Assembly: GCF_000719095.1 (NCBI RefSeq)
Contig: NZ_JOEH01000007.1
Span: 1 to 64,000, forward strand
Direction: 5' to 3'
From: Streptacidiphilus jeojiense
Lineage (GTDB): Bacteria > Actinomycetota > Actinomycetes > Streptomycetales > Streptomycetaceae
Length of the DNA: 64,000 nt
Under the pieces are notes generated by a model, which saw only the letters and a program-made list of their open reading frames with translations, searched no databases and was not told the DNA's origin. This document shows, piece by piece, positions 53,682-62,800 of the stretch. Position 1 is the stretch's first letter. The number at the start of each line of letters is the position of its first letter. Made by a program: the position numbers and the translations under genes.

Positions 53682-56474
53682 ATGAACACAGAGCGCCCGG
53701 GCCGCAAGGCCCGGGAGGCCGGCGCCGATCTGACCGGCCGGTCCGACGAACTGGACCTGATCACGGCAGTGATCGACGACACCGCTCGACTCAACGGCTC
53801 GCTGACCTTGTTCGGTGACCCCGGCGTGGGAAAGTCCGCCCTGCTCGACGCCGCCGCCGATCTCGCCCGCGCCAGGGGGATGAGGACGCTGCGGGCCGCC
53901 GGCGCCCAGTTCGAGGCCAGGATGGCGTTCGCCGGCCTCAACCAGCTGCTGCTGCCGCTGGCACCCCTGTTCGCGGAACTCGACCCGGGCCAGGCGAGCG
54001 CCCTGCGAGTGGCCCTGGGCTTCGGCGACGGCGCGACCCCCTCGCGCATCCTCGTCTCGACCGCGACCCTGTCCCTGCTCCTGCTCGCCGCACAGGAACA
54101 GCCGCTGGTCGCCATCGTCGACGACGCCCAGTGGCTGGACGACGCCAGCGCGGACGTGCTGTCCTTCGTGGCCCGCCGGGTCGCCGGAACCCGGGTGCGC
54201 GTGCTCACAACAGTCCGCACCACCGGGGAGCCGCTGCGCAACCGCGGCGACATAAACAGCCTCACCATCCATGCCCTGGACCCCGCGCAGTCCGAAGCCC
54301 TGCTGCTGGCGAACTACCCGGACCTGGCCGAGCACGTGCGCCGGCGCATCGTCTCCGAGGCCCAGGGGAACCCGCTCGCTCTGGTCGAACTGCCGGCGAC
54401 CCTGACCTCGGCCCGCTACCCCACCGCGGACGCGCTGCCGACGGTGCTGCCGCTGACCGAGCGGCTCACCCGGATGTTCACCGCCCGGATCACGGCACTG
54501 GCGCAGGAGACCCGGGACCTGCTCCTGCTGCTCGCCCTGGACGGCTCGGGCCAGGCGCTGTCCGAGGAGAGCGTGGTGGGACCCGATGCCGCCGCCCACC
54601 TCGACATCGCCGAACGTGAGCGCATCGTCGTCGTCGACAACCGTCACACGGTGGTCTTCCGTCATCCGCTGGTGCGCTCCGCCGTCGTCGAACTGGCCCG
54701 GCCGGAGCAGCAACGCAGGGCCCACCAGGCACTCGCCGGCTGCCATCGCTCCGATCCCGGACGCCGCACCTGGCACCTCGCCGATGCGTCCCTCGGCCCG
54801 GACGAGGAGGTGGCCACCCTGCTGCAGCACGAGTCGATCCGGGCACTCAACCGCGGGGACCCCTCCGCGGCGGTGGCGGCGATGACCCGGTCGGCCCATC
54901 TGAGTCCGGATCCCGATCACCGCTCACAGCGCCTGGCCGGGGCCGCGTACTTCGCGGCCGAGGTGATGGGGGACCTCCACACGGCCTCGCAACTGCTCAA
55001 TGACGCGCGCCGCCTGGACACCGACCTCGGCTCGCTGGCCACCGCCTCGGCCGCGGCCTCGCTCATGCTGTACTCCGACGCGGACGTGGTCTCGGCCTTC
55101 CGGGTGCTCACCACCGCCCTGCGGGCCCCCGAGGCCGATCCGACCGCGGAGGAGATCAACGCCGCGATCTGGGTGCTCTCGGTGATCGCCTCGCTCAACG
55201 GGCGCAAAGAGATGTGGGACCCCTACCTCGAACTGGTTGACAGATACCGCGACCTGCTGCCGGAGGGCCTGCTCGTGCGCTCCGAGGTCGTCTCCAATCC
55301 GGCCCTCGTCTCCCCCGAGGCACTGAACGCCCTGGACCAGGAGATCGCGACGCTGGCCACCGAGCTCGACCCCGGCCAGATCATCCGGGTGGGGTACGTC
55401 GCCAACGATGTCGACCGCCTGTCCGACCTGCGCGAACCACTACTGCGGGTGTGGCAGGACGCCGCCCGCACCGGGGCCGTCGCCTCCGTCACCAACGCGC
55501 TGATGCTGCTGTGCGCCGAGAGCTACCTGGCCGGGCGATGGGACGACACCCAGCGCTTCGCCGAGGAGGGGCTGGAACGCGCCCAGTCCTACGGATACGT
55601 CAACTTCGTCTGGTTCCTGCACTACAGCAAAGCCCTCGCGGCAGCCGCGCTCGGGCAGCAGGACGAGGCGGAGGAACCCCTGGAGGCGATGCTGGCCTGG
55701 GCGATCCCACGCCAGGCCTTCATCGTGCCGCAGCACGTGTACCGGGTACGGACCCTCGCGGCGATCGGCCGCGGCGACTTCGAGACGGCCTACACCGAGG
55801 CCACCAGGATCAGCCCACACGGACTGGAACCCGGCACCGCCCGGCAGCTGCAGCTGTTCGTCGCCTACGACCTCGTCGAGGCCGCAGTCCGCACGGGCCG
55901 GACGGACCAGGCACAGGGATTCGTCGAGGCGATGCTGCGGATGGGTATCACCAGGATCTCCTCGCGCTGGACGATGCTCGTGGCCGCGGCGCAGGGCCTG
56001 GTCTCGGAAGGGGACGTGGCGAGCGCCCACTTCGAGCGGGCGCTCGCAGCGGCGCCCGAGCACCTGTGGCCGTTCGAACGCGGGCGGGTCCTGCTGGCCT
56101 TTGGCGAGCTCCTGCGCAGGGAGCGGGCCACCGTCGAGTCGCGGGTACGCATCAACGCCGCGCTGACGGTCTTCGATCGGCTGCGGGCCGCACCGTGGGC
56201 CGAGCGCGCCAGGAGCGAACTGGCCGCGACCGGCGTGTCCCGGCGCCAGGCCGACTCGGCGGACGTCCAGCTCACTCCGCAGGAGCTGCAGATCGCCACG
56301 CTCGCGGCCTCGGGGCTGACCAACAAGGCGATCGGCGAACGGCTGCACCTGTCCGCCCGCACGGTCAGCGGGCACCTCTACAACGTCTTCCCCAAACTCG
56401 GCGTCACCGCCCGCGCCGGCCTGCGCGACGCGCTCACCGCCCGAACCGAGGACCGGCCGCCGCCGCAGCCCTGA
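53682..56474 (+). CDS. LAL-type LuxR family transcriptional regulator
   Basis: A protein of 930 residues. The N-terminal ATPase has Walker A GDPGVGKSALLD (45-56) and Walker B-like VAIVDDAQWLDDAS near 145. A long helical, TPR-like middle part follows. The C-terminal LuxR HTH (about 862-925) reads LTPQELQIATLAASGLTNKA then IGERLHLSARTVSGHLYNV. Length and layout match the large ATP-binding regulators that often control specialised metabolism. ATG 53682 has GGAGAG upstream. No obvious cluster is next to it. Confidence 0.93.
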   Translation: MNTERPGRKAREAGADLTGRSDELDLITAVIDDTARLNGSLTLFGDPGVGKSALLDAAADLARARGMRTLRAAGAQFEARMAFAGLNQLLLPLAPLFAELDPGQASALRVALGFGDGATPSRILVSTATLSLLLLAAQEQPLVAIVDDAQWLDDASADVLSFVARRVAGTRVRVLTTVRTTGEPLRNRGDINSLTIHALDPAQSEALLLANYPDLAEHVRRRIVSEAQGNPLALVELPATLTSARYPTADALPTVLPLTERLTRMFTARITALAQETRDLLLLLALDGSGQALSEESVVGPDAAAHLDIAERERIVVVDNRHTVVFRHPLVRSAVVELARPEQQRRAHQALAGCHRSDPGRRTWHLADASLGPDEEVATLLQHESIRALNRGDPSAAVAAMTRSAHLSPDPDHRSQRLAGAAYFAAEVMGDLHTASQLLNDARRLDTDLGSLATASAAASLMLYSDADVVSAFRVLTTALRAPEADPTAEEINAAIWVLSVIASLNGRKEMWDPYLELVDRYRDLLPEGLLVRSEVVSNPALVSPEALNALDQEIATLATELDPGQIIRVGYVANDVDRLSDLREPLLRVWQDAARTGAVASVTNALMLLCAESYLAGRWDDTQRFAEEGLERAQSYGYVNFVWFLHYSKALAAAALGQQDEAEEPLEAMLAWAIPRQAFIVPQHVYRVRTLAAIGRGDFETAYTEATRISPHGLEPGTARQLQLFVAYDLVEAAVRTGRTDQAQGFVEAMLRMGITRISSRWTMLVAAAQGLVSEGDVASAHFERALAAAPEHLWPFERGRVLLAFGELLRRERATVESRVRINAALTVFDRLRAAPWAERARSELAATGVSRRQADSADVQLTPQELQIATLAASGLTNKAIGERLHLSARTVSGHLYNVFPKLGVTARAGLRDALTARTEDRPPPQP

Positions 56475-56498
56475 CGCCCCGTCGGGTCTGCCGTCGGT

Positions 56499-57362
56499 TC
56501 AGGCCTTGCGGGCCACTCCGCCATAGAACACCACCTGGGCCATCTCGGCGGGGACCTCCTGCTCCGGACGCCAGTACGGGACCTGTACCAGCCCCGGGTC
56601 GAGCAGCGCGAAGTCGCCGAAGAACTCGCGGATCCGGTCGCCGGTACGCAGCGTCAGCGGTGAGGTGGCCCGCTGCTTGTAGACCTCGGTGATGGTGCGG
56701 GCGTCGGTGGCCTGCGCCGGGGGGACGAAGTCGCCGGTGGCGTGGGAGAGCACCAGGTAGCTGCCGGAGGGGAGCGCGTCGCGCAGCAGCGCGGTGACGG
56801 CGTCGGGGTCCTCGGCCTCGGTGACGAAGTGCAGGACGGCCACCAGCATCAGGGCTACCGGCCGGTCGAAGTCGATCGCGGCCCGCACCGCGGGGTCGGC
56901 CAGGATGGCGGCCGGGTCGCGCAGGTCGGCCTGGACGACCGTGGTGGCGCCCAGTCCGTGACCGGCCATCAGGGCGCGTGCGTGGGCCAGCACGATCGGG
57001 TCGTTGTCGACGTAGGCGACGCGGGCGGCCGGATTGACGCTCTGGGCGACCTCGTGGGTGTTGCCCGCGGCCGGGATCCCGGTGCCGATGTCCAGGAACT
57101 GGTCGATGCCCTGCTCGGCGAGGAACCGCACCGCCCGTCCCAGGAACGCCCGGTTCGCCTGGGCGAACACCCTGGTCTGCGGACCCACCGCCAGGATCCG
57201 CTCCGCGGCCTCCCGGTCGGCCGGGAAGTTGTCCTTCCCGCCCAGGTAGTAGTCGTACATCCGCGCCGGATGGGCCACGCCCGTGTCGATGACGGGAGGC
57301 ACCCAGGGTTCCGGCGAAGAAGCGGACCCCAGTGCCGCACCCGAGAACACGTCCCTGCTCAT
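56499..57362 (-). CDS. SAM-dependent methyltransferase (PF04672 type)
   Basis: A protein of 287 residues. PVIDTGVAHPARMYDYYLGG then KDNFPADREAA is the hallmark start of this actinobacterial family, and FLDIGTGIPAAGNTHEVAQ is the SAM-binding motif I. VAYVDNDPIVLAHARAL is motif II. ATG 57362 is preferred over ATG 57389 because GGGAGAG lies 7 bases upstream. Many copies occur in Streptomyces genomes; the substrate is unknown. It is convergent with the LuxR gene, with 24 bases between. Confidence 0.92.
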   Translation of the reverse strand: MSRDVFSGAALGSASSPEPWVPPVIDTGVAHPARMYDYYLGGKDNFPADREAAERILAVGPQTRVFAQANRAFLGRAVRFLAEQGIDQFLDIGTGIPAAGNTHEVAQSVNPAARVAYVDNDPIVLAHARALMAGHGLGATTVVQADLRDPAAILADPAVRAAIDFDRPVALMLVAVLHFVTEAEDPDAVTALLRDALPSGSYLVLSHATGDFVPPAQATDARTITEVYKQRATSPLTLRTGDRIREFFGDFALLDPGLVQVPYWRPEQEVPAEMAQVVFYGGVARKA

Positions 57363-57499
57363 CGACAACTCTCCCTCGACGTCCATCACTTGATCGGATC
57401 AAGAGTAGGTCCGAATCGAACCCGCGAGCGGGCAGTCCACGGAAGTATTCGAACCGGAACCCGCGCGGTGGCGCCGGAGCAGACCGTAAGGCAGGTTTA

Positions 57500-57512
57500 T
57501 AAGATAGACTTA
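57500..57512. promoter_or_regulatory. MarR-type inverted repeat
   Basis: TAAGATAGACTTA has 4-bp symmetric ends in a rare AT-rich patch just before the MarR ATG at 57517. The position suggests autorepression. Confidence 0.4.
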
Positions 57513-57516
57513 GTAC

Positions 57517-57966
57517 ATGGACGACGATCTGGACCCCGGCACGGTTGCCGCGACGCTGCTGGCGAGCGTCAGCGTTCTGGTGCGGCGGGTGCGCCAAGTG
57601 CCCACCGGCGGCGGGCTCACCATGCCCGAACGGACCGCCCTGTCCTGCCTGGACCGCTCGGGCCCCACCACCTCCTCGGCGCTGGCCCGGGAGGTGCAGA
57701 TCACGGCCCAGGCCATGGGGGCGACACTCGGTGCGCTCCGCGCCCGCGGCCTGGTCGAACGCCGACCGGACCCGGAGGACGGCAGGCGCGCGGTGCTGAC
57801 GGTGACCGATGCCGGACGGAGCGCACTGAAGGACAAGCGCAACGCCCGGACCGAACTGATCGCCCGGGCCCTCACCAGCGGCGCGTTCACGCCGTCCGAA
57901 CTGGAGCAACTCCGGTCGGCAGCAGCACTGTTGGAGCGTCTGGCCCAGAACGTCCAACCCCTATGA
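57517..57966 (+). CDS. MarR family transcriptional regulator
   Basis: A protein of 149 residues with the MarR winged helix: LTMPERTALSCLDRSGPTTS, then ALAREVQITAQAMGATLGAL and LVERRPDPEDGRRAVLTVTD (wing). No proper ribosome site precedes the ATG, and the AT-rich patch with a palindrome lies directly upstream, so a leaderless, self-controlled transcript is likely. It is 28 bases upstream of the isochorismatase gene and probably regulates that operon. Confidence 0.92.
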   Translation: MDDDLDPGTVAATLLASVSVLVRRVRQVPTGGGLTMPERTALSCLDRSGPTTSSALAREVQITAQAMGATLGALRARGLVERRPDPEDGRRAVLTVTDAGRSALKDKRNARTELIARALTSGAFTPSELEQLRSAAALLERLAQNVQPL

Positions 57967-57994
57967 CGATCCGTCACCCGCAGCAGAGGCAACC

Positions 57995-58561
57995 ATGGCA
58001 CTGACAACGATCGACCCCACATCCGCGCTCGTCGTGATCGACCTGCAGAAGGGCTTCCTCTCCCCCGGCAGCGGTGATGCGTTCACCGCCACCGTCGGGC
58101 AGGCGGCGCAGCTGGCCGCCGGGTTCCGCCGGCACGACCTGCCCGTGGTGCTGGTCAACGTGACCGGACGCGCGCCGGGACGCACCGAGGCCGGAAGCCC
58201 GCGCAACCTCGCCGAGATGCCCTCGGACTGGGCCGACCTGGTCGACGAGCTCGACGTGCAGCCGACCGACCACCTGATCACCAAGCGGCGGCGCAGCGCC
58301 TTCCACGACACCGGGCTCGACACCCTGCTGCGGGACCTGGGCGTCACCCAGATCGTGCTCGCCGGGATCTCGACCAGCTCGGGCGTGGAGTCGACCGCGC
58401 GCTCCGCCGCCGACCACGGCTACCACGTCGTCCTGGCCACCGATGCCATGGCCGATCCCGACTCCGACTCGCACCGCCACAGCGTCGAGCGCGTCTTCCC
58501 CAAGCTCGGCGAGACCGCCACCACCGCCGAGGTCCTCGCCACCGTCGGGGCCACCCGATGA
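57995..58561 (+). CDS. Isochorismatase family hydrolase lacking the catalytic Cys
   Basis: A protein of 188 residues. Asp 16 (VVIDLQKGF) and Lys 97 (HLITKRRRSAF) of the family triad are present, but the usual Cys in the TSxCVExTAR motif is replaced by Gly 130 (STSSGVESTARSA). Amidase-type members need this Cys, while true isochorismatases work without it, so the enzyme may act on a vinyl ether or be non-hydrolytic. It lies between the MarR gene and the PEBP gene, overlapping the latter by four bases. Confidence 0.92.
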   Translation: MALTTIDPTSALVVIDLQKGFLSPGSGDAFTATVGQAAQLAAGFRRHDLPVVLVNVTGRAPGRTEAGSPRNLAEMPSDWADLVDELDVQPTDHLITKRRRSAFHDTGLDTLLRDLGVTQIVLAGISTSSGVESTARSAADHGYHVVLATDAMADPDSDSHRHSVERVFPKLGETATTAEVLATVGATR

Positions 58562-59130
58562 GCCTGCTGGGACGACTCCTGAACAACCGCAGGGCGGGCG
58601 AGACCCACATGGCCTGGAACCTGCCCAACCTGCACGGCCCCGAGACGCTGACGCTCACCAGCCGGCACTTCGGCGACGGCGGCACCATGCAGCTGGAGCA
58701 CTGCGCCAAGCACATCGGCGGCCAGGACCGCTCCCCCCACCTGGCCTGGAGCCCGCCGCCCACGGGCACCGCGCAGCTCCTGCTGGTGGTCGAGGACCTC
58801 GACGTCCCCATGGGCAAGCCCGCCGTGCACTGCGTCGCCCTGATCGACCCGGCAGCCGGGCAGCTGGAGCCCGGCGATCTGGCCGGCAAGCAGCCGGGCC
58901 AGGGGGTGCGGGTGCTGCGGTCCACCCTGGGGCGCGGCTACCACGGCCCCGGCCCCATCAAGGGCCACGGGCCGCACCGCTACGTCTTCCAGCTGTTCGC
59001 CCTGGAGACCCCCCTGGACGCCAGCCCCGCCACCACTCCACCCGACCGGGCCCGCCCGCGCACCCTGCTGCCCGCCGTCACCCCGCCCGTGCTGGGCCGC
59101 GCCCGACTGACCGGCGTCTTCGAACGCTGA
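58558..59130 (+). CDS. YbhB/YbcL-type PEBP (Raf kinase inhibitor-like) protein
   Basis: A protein of 190 residues. LTLTSRHFGDGGTM, then QDRSPHLAWSPPPTGTAQLL and VVEDLDVPMGKPAVHCV follow the PEBP pattern, and GPGPIKGHGPHRYVFQLFAL is the conserved ligand-site segment. Its ATG overlaps the isochorismatase stop (ATGA), so it is part of the MarR operon. The ligand is unknown. A terminator follows. Confidence 0.93.
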   Translation: MSLLGRLLNNRRAGETHMAWNLPNLHGPETLTLTSRHFGDGGTMQLEHCAKHIGGQDRSPHLAWSPPPTGTAQLLLVVEDLDVPMGKPAVHCVALIDPAAGQLEPGDLAGKQPGQGVRVLRSTLGRGYHGPGPIKGHGPHRYVFQLFALETPLDASPATTPPDRARPRTLLPAVTPPVLGRARLTGVFER

Positions 59131-59567
59131 CAGCAGCACGACTACCGACTGCGCCGTGGTCCCGACCGGGACCACGGCGCTTCGTTCTGCCCCGCCGTGG
59201 AGCCCTCCACTAACACCTGTATAAATCCCTCAAAACGGACATCAGGGGCGCAGGGTGGGGTTTTTGAGGCCAGTTGAGACGTAGGTCACCCCCGCGTTGT
59301 GGCGTGTCGCACTTTCCGTCGAGATTTCTTGCTCATCACGTGAAGAGCATGTGACGGTGCACGAGGCAGGCGAACAGAACGACCTGCCGGGAGCCGGGCG
59401 AACCGCGCGCTGAGCGCCGGAACATCCGCCACTGAACGGCTCCCTTGCTCGGTCGGGCCAGTCCCGAAGCCGCCGAGCGGCCCACCCCTTGCGGAGCGAC
59501 GCCCCTGGGCGAGCGCGCGGACCGGTGCGCCCTCGGCCCTGGGCAGTCCCGTCGACATCGGAGTTCC
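59131..59567. other. Long region upstream of the transglycosylase gene
   Basis: About 440 bases. The first part holds a terminator, and an 8-bp pair CCTCAAAA (59228-59235)/TTTTGAGG (59262-59269) follows. The remainder is rich in short GC stems and ends at the transglycosylase ATG. Riboswitch leaders are known before such wall-lytic genes in Streptomyces, but I could not match a known class by eye. No gene is supported. Confidence 0.4.
59151..59180 (+). terminator. Hairpin terminator after PEBP gene
   Basis: Perfect 13-bp arms GCGCCGTGGTCCC and GGGACCACGGCGC with a 4-base loop, 20 bases after the stop. Confidence 0.8.
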
Positions 59568-60407
59568 ATGCGTCACCACATCCGGCCTTCCCTCAGCCGT
59601 CTCAACCAGCGCGTCGCCGCCGTCCGCCCCAACAAGCGGCTGGCCGCGGGCGCCGTCGCCGCCCTGCTGGTCACCGGCACGGCCACCGGTACCGCCGTCG
59701 CCTTCGCGGGCGGCAGCTCGGACACCGCCCACACCACGGCACAGGCTGCGAGCAGCCAGGCCGCCGCACGCCCGTCCAGTGACGCGGCGAACCGCTCCGA
59801 GCAGCGCACCGCGCTCCAGACCTCGGCGGCCGCCTCCAAGGCCGCGGCCGCCAAGGCGAAGGCCCAGGCCGAGGCCGCCGCCAAGGCGAAGGCAGCGGCC
59901 CAGGCTGCTGCCAAGACGAAGGCAGCGGCTGCCGCGGCTGCCAAGGCGAAGGCCCAGGCCGAAGCGGCCGCGCAGGCCAAGGCGAAGGCCCAGGCCGAGG
60001 CGGCCGCACAGGCGAAGGCCCAGGCGGCCGCAGCAGCAGCCGCAGCGGCTGCGAAGGCCGCTGCCACGCCGACCTACGCCGACAACCTGGACGGCTGGAT
60101 CGCCGAGGCGCGGGACATCCTGGCCGCCGACGGCGACCACGTGCCCTCCGCCGACGCCATCAGCGCCCGGGCGATGACCGAGTCCAGCGGCAACCCCGAC
60201 GCCGTCAACGACTGGGACTCCAACGCGGCCGCCGGCACCCCCTCCAAGGGCCTGATGCAGATGATCCAGCCGACCTTCAACAGCTACGCGCTGTCCGGTC
60301 ACACGGACATCATGAACCCGGTCGACAACATCGTCGCCGCGGTCCGCTACGCGAACGCCACCTACGGCGCCTTCGAGAACATCGCCTACGGCAGCAGCGG
60401 CTACTGA
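59568..60407 (+). CDS. Secreted lytic transglycosylase (SLT-like)
   Basis: A protein of 279 residues. A membrane/signal segment (about 25-48, LAAGAVAALLVTGTATGTAV) is followed by a long Ala/Lys-rich helical stalk (about 75-168, repeated KAKAQAEAAA) and a C-terminal SLT domain with catalytic Glu in ISARAMTESSGNP and the SKGLMQMIQPTF and NIVAAVRYANATYG motifs. It cleaves peptidoglycan outside the membrane. ATG 59568 follows CGGAG. Its region upstream is unusually long. A terminator follows. Confidence 0.93.
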   Translation: MRHHIRPSLSRLNQRVAAVRPNKRLAAGAVAALLVTGTATGTAVAFAGGSSDTAHTTAQAASSQAAARPSSDAANRSEQRTALQTSAAASKAAAAKAKAQAEAAAKAKAAAQAAAKTKAAAAAAAKAKAQAEAAAQAKAKAQAEAAAQAKAQAAAAAAAAAAKAAATPTYADNLDGWIAEARDILAADGDHVPSADAISARAMTESSGNPDAVNDWDSNAAAGTPSKGLMQMIQPTFNSYALSGHTDIMNPVDNIVAAVRYANATYGAFENIAYGSSGY

Positions 60408-60437
60408 TCCCGGCCGACCGCACCGCAGCAGCTCCTC

Positions 60438-60475
60438 CACGTCTGCCCACGACGACACCGTCGTGGGCAGACGTG
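60438..60475 (+). terminator. Hairpin terminator after transglycosylase gene
   Basis: 17-bp perfect arms (core CGTCTGCCCACGACG/CGTCGTGGGCAGACG) with an ACAC loop, 30 bases after the stop. Confidence 0.85.
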
Positions 60476-60515
60476 TGCTGTCCGGGGCCGGGGCCGAAGC
60501 CGGGGCCGAAGCCGG

Positions 60516-61659
60516 TCACCTGGTCAGGATGACGCCGCTCTCGAAGGTGTCGCCGAAGTCCGACGAGAGGTAGTGCCAGCCGGTGACGGTCAGCCGGCCG
60601 GGCTGCGCCAGGACCGTCCAGGCGCCCAGGGGCTGGTCGGGGTTGTTCTCGGGCAGGTCCAGGGACTTCCAGCCGCCGGCCGGGTCCCAGGTCAGGCCGA
60701 CTGCGGCGTCGTCGTTGCCGCCCACCACCGCGATGCCGCCGGCCGGCTGCAGGGCCACGCTGTTCAGCGCGAAGGTCCCGGCCGGGAGAGGCAGCTGGGT
60801 CCAGCTGTGGCCGTCCCAGTGCAGGGCCAGCCCGAGCGGACGCTGCTTGTCGGTGTCGCGGTACCAGCCCACCGCCCAGATGTCCGAAGGGGTGCGCGCG
60901 GCGATGTCGAAGAGCACCGAAGAGTCGGGGAACGCGGGGGTCGGAATACGCTTCCAGACCGTCCCGTCCCAGTGGGCCGCAAGGGTCTGACCGGTGGCGT
61001 TGTCGTTCCCCACCACCCAGACGTCGTTCGGGGACACCTCCTTCACCTGGGTGAGGAGCCACTGGTCGTAGCCCGCGATCGGGATCCGGACCAGCTGCCA
61101 GGCGTGTCCGTTCCAGTGCTGGACCAGGGGAACCTGCCCGGTCGCGTCGTCAGCCTGGCCCACGGCCCAGGCCTCGTGGGCGGAGGTGCCGCTGACCGAC
61201 AGCAGGCTGGCGTCGGTGGTTCCCGCGGGCAGGGCGGTGTCGGCCGACACGTTCCAGCGCCCCGCGACATACCGGCCCACCAGGACCCCCGGGTCCGTGC
61301 CGGACATGTCGCCGACCAGGTAGGCGGACCCGTCGGGGGTCACGTCGAGGTCGTTGCTCCGGCTGTCCCAGCCCGCGAAGGACACCGGCAACCGCTGCCA
61401 GGTCTCCCCCTCGGCCCGGTCCTGCTGGAACAGCACGCGCGAACCTGGTGGCGCCGGTGGCCTGATCGGTCGTCACCTGCGCGCCCGCGACCCAGGTGAT
61501 CCCGGGGCCGGCCGCCTGTGCGCTCGCCACCTGTACGCTGCCCAGGTTCGTCTCGGTCCAGGACGCGGCCCCGGGGGCGGCCGACGCGGGAACGGCCGTG
61601 CCGAGACCGCACAGCGCGGCCAGCGCCAGCCCGGTGGTCGCCTTCTCCTTGAAGTGCAT
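60516..61659 (-). pseudogene. Secreted WD-like/beta-propeller repeat protein, frameshifted
   Basis: The N-terminal part starts at ATG 61659 with a signal peptide (MHFKEKATTGLALAALCGLG) and runs to TTDQATGATRFAR in one frame. The rest lies in another frame, from VLFQQDRAEGETWQRLP to the stop at 60516, with repeats such as HWNGHAWQLVRIP, HWDGTVWKRIPTP and HWDGHSWTQLPLP. The break is near 61438: two bases appear to be missing in a GCGCGC run (TTCGCGCGTGCTG). Either a real mutation or a sequencing or assembly error. The repeats suggest a beta-propeller outside the cell. Confidence 0.8.
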
Positions 61660-61736
61660 TGAGTACGCCTCTCGTTGGATCACGTCACTGCACCCCTATG
61701 ACGCATCCGGGCGCTCCCCCTGTTACATACCGACTG

Positions 61737-62684
61737 CTACCTACCGACGGCGCGGCGCGCCGCCCAGTCCGGCACCCAGGTCCCGGCCGCGCCGTGGGCG
61801 GCGACGGTGGCGGCCAGGTGGGCCCGGAGGGTGGACAGCGCCGGGTGCGGGTTGTCGCGGTGCCAGAGCAGGGAGTGCGGGTAGACCGGAGTCGGGTCGG
61901 TCACCGGGATGCGGCGAAGGCCGTGGTCGGCGGGCCAGACCAGGCGGGTCTGCTCGCCCATGAAGGTGGCCAGGGCCGGGGTGTCGGCGACGGTGTCCAG
62001 CAGCGCGTCCGAGCCGAAGTTGGGGCCGGTCACCTCGATGGTGAGGCCGAACTCGGCGACCATGTCCTCGTAGTAGGCGGCCCACTCGGTACCGGGGACG
62101 ATGCCGGGCATCCAGATCCGGTGCCCGACGAGCTGAGCCATCGTCACCGACCGGGCGCCGGCCAGCGCGTGGGCGGGGCCGGTGAGCAGCTGGAGCGTCT
62201 CGTCGAACACCCGCACGGACTCGATGTCGTCGGGGAGCGGCCGGTCGGGTGCCGCGACAGCACGGAAGGACGCGTCGATCGCACCGGACCGGATCGCGGC
62301 GACGGCCGTGTCGACGTCGAACAGCATCACCACGTCGAGTTCGATCTCGGGATACGCACGGTGGAAGCCGCGCATCAGGCCCGACTGCGCGCTGCGTGAA
62401 GCGATCACGTCCACGCGTAGCGGTCGGCGCCCGGTGCGCACGGAGGCGACCGCGCGTTCGGCGACACGCAGCAGCTCGCGGGCGTGGGGCAGGAAGGCCT
62501 GGCCGTCGATGGTGAGCCCGGAGCCGCGTGCGGTGCGGGTGAACAGCCGCACGCCGAGTTCGCGCTCCAACGCGGCGATGCGCTTGGAGACGGCCTGCTG
62601 GGTCACCGCCAGCTCGGCGGCGGCCTCCTGGAACTGCCCCGCGTCGGCTGCGGCCACGAAGGTCCGGACGGTGTCGAGATCCAT
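61737..62684 (-). CDS. LysR family transcriptional regulator
   Basis: A protein of 315 residues. HTH: MDLDTVRTFVAAADAGQFQE, then AAAELAVTQQAVSKRIAALE, RELGVRLFTR. The effector domain (about 90-300) includes LRVDVIASRSAQSGLMRGF. ATG 62684 lies 16 bases downstream (in gene sense) of a palindrome AACAACC-3-GGTTGTT. It is on the same strand as the two SDR genes upstream, which makes them possible targets. Confidence 0.93.
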   Translation of the reverse strand: MDLDTVRTFVAAADAGQFQEAAAELAVTQQAVSKRIAALERELGVRLFTRTARGSGLTIDGQAFLPHARELLRVAERAVASVRTGRRPLRVDVIASRSAQSGLMRGFHRAYPEIELDVVMLFDVDTAVAAIRSGAIDASFRAVAAPDRPLPDDIESVRVFDETLQLLTGPAHALAGARSVTMAQLVGHRIWMPGIVPGTEWAAYYEDMVAEFGLTIEVTGPNFGSDALLDTVADTPALATFMGEQTRLVWPADHGLRRIPVTDPTPVYPHSLLWHRDNPHPALSTLRAHLAATVAAHGAAGTWVPDWAARRAVGR

Positions 62685-62700
62685 GTCGACACCCTAAGGG

Positions 62701-62717
62701 AACAACCATGGGTTGTT
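62701..62717. promoter_or_regulatory. Palindrome AACAACC-ATG-GGTTGTT
   Basis: Perfect 7-bp arms around ATG, just upstream of the LysR gene. LysR proteins commonly bind such sites at their own promoters. Confidence 0.5.
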
Positions 62718-62800
62718 GCTTGTGCCCCTGTGGCTGTACTCCACCTGGCCATTCCTCTGACCTCGATGGTCCTGATCGCCCATCGGTTGTGCAACACCGC

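Noticed and set aside
59228..59567. c-di-AMP (ydaO-type) riboswitch before the transglycosylase gene
   Set aside because: Expected from the gene type, but the conserved sequence blocks could not be recognised by eye; only an unassigned leader is reported.
60484..60513. Tandem GGGGCCGAAGCC units
   Set aside because: Only two full copies plus a partial one, just after a terminator; too short to call a functional repeat.
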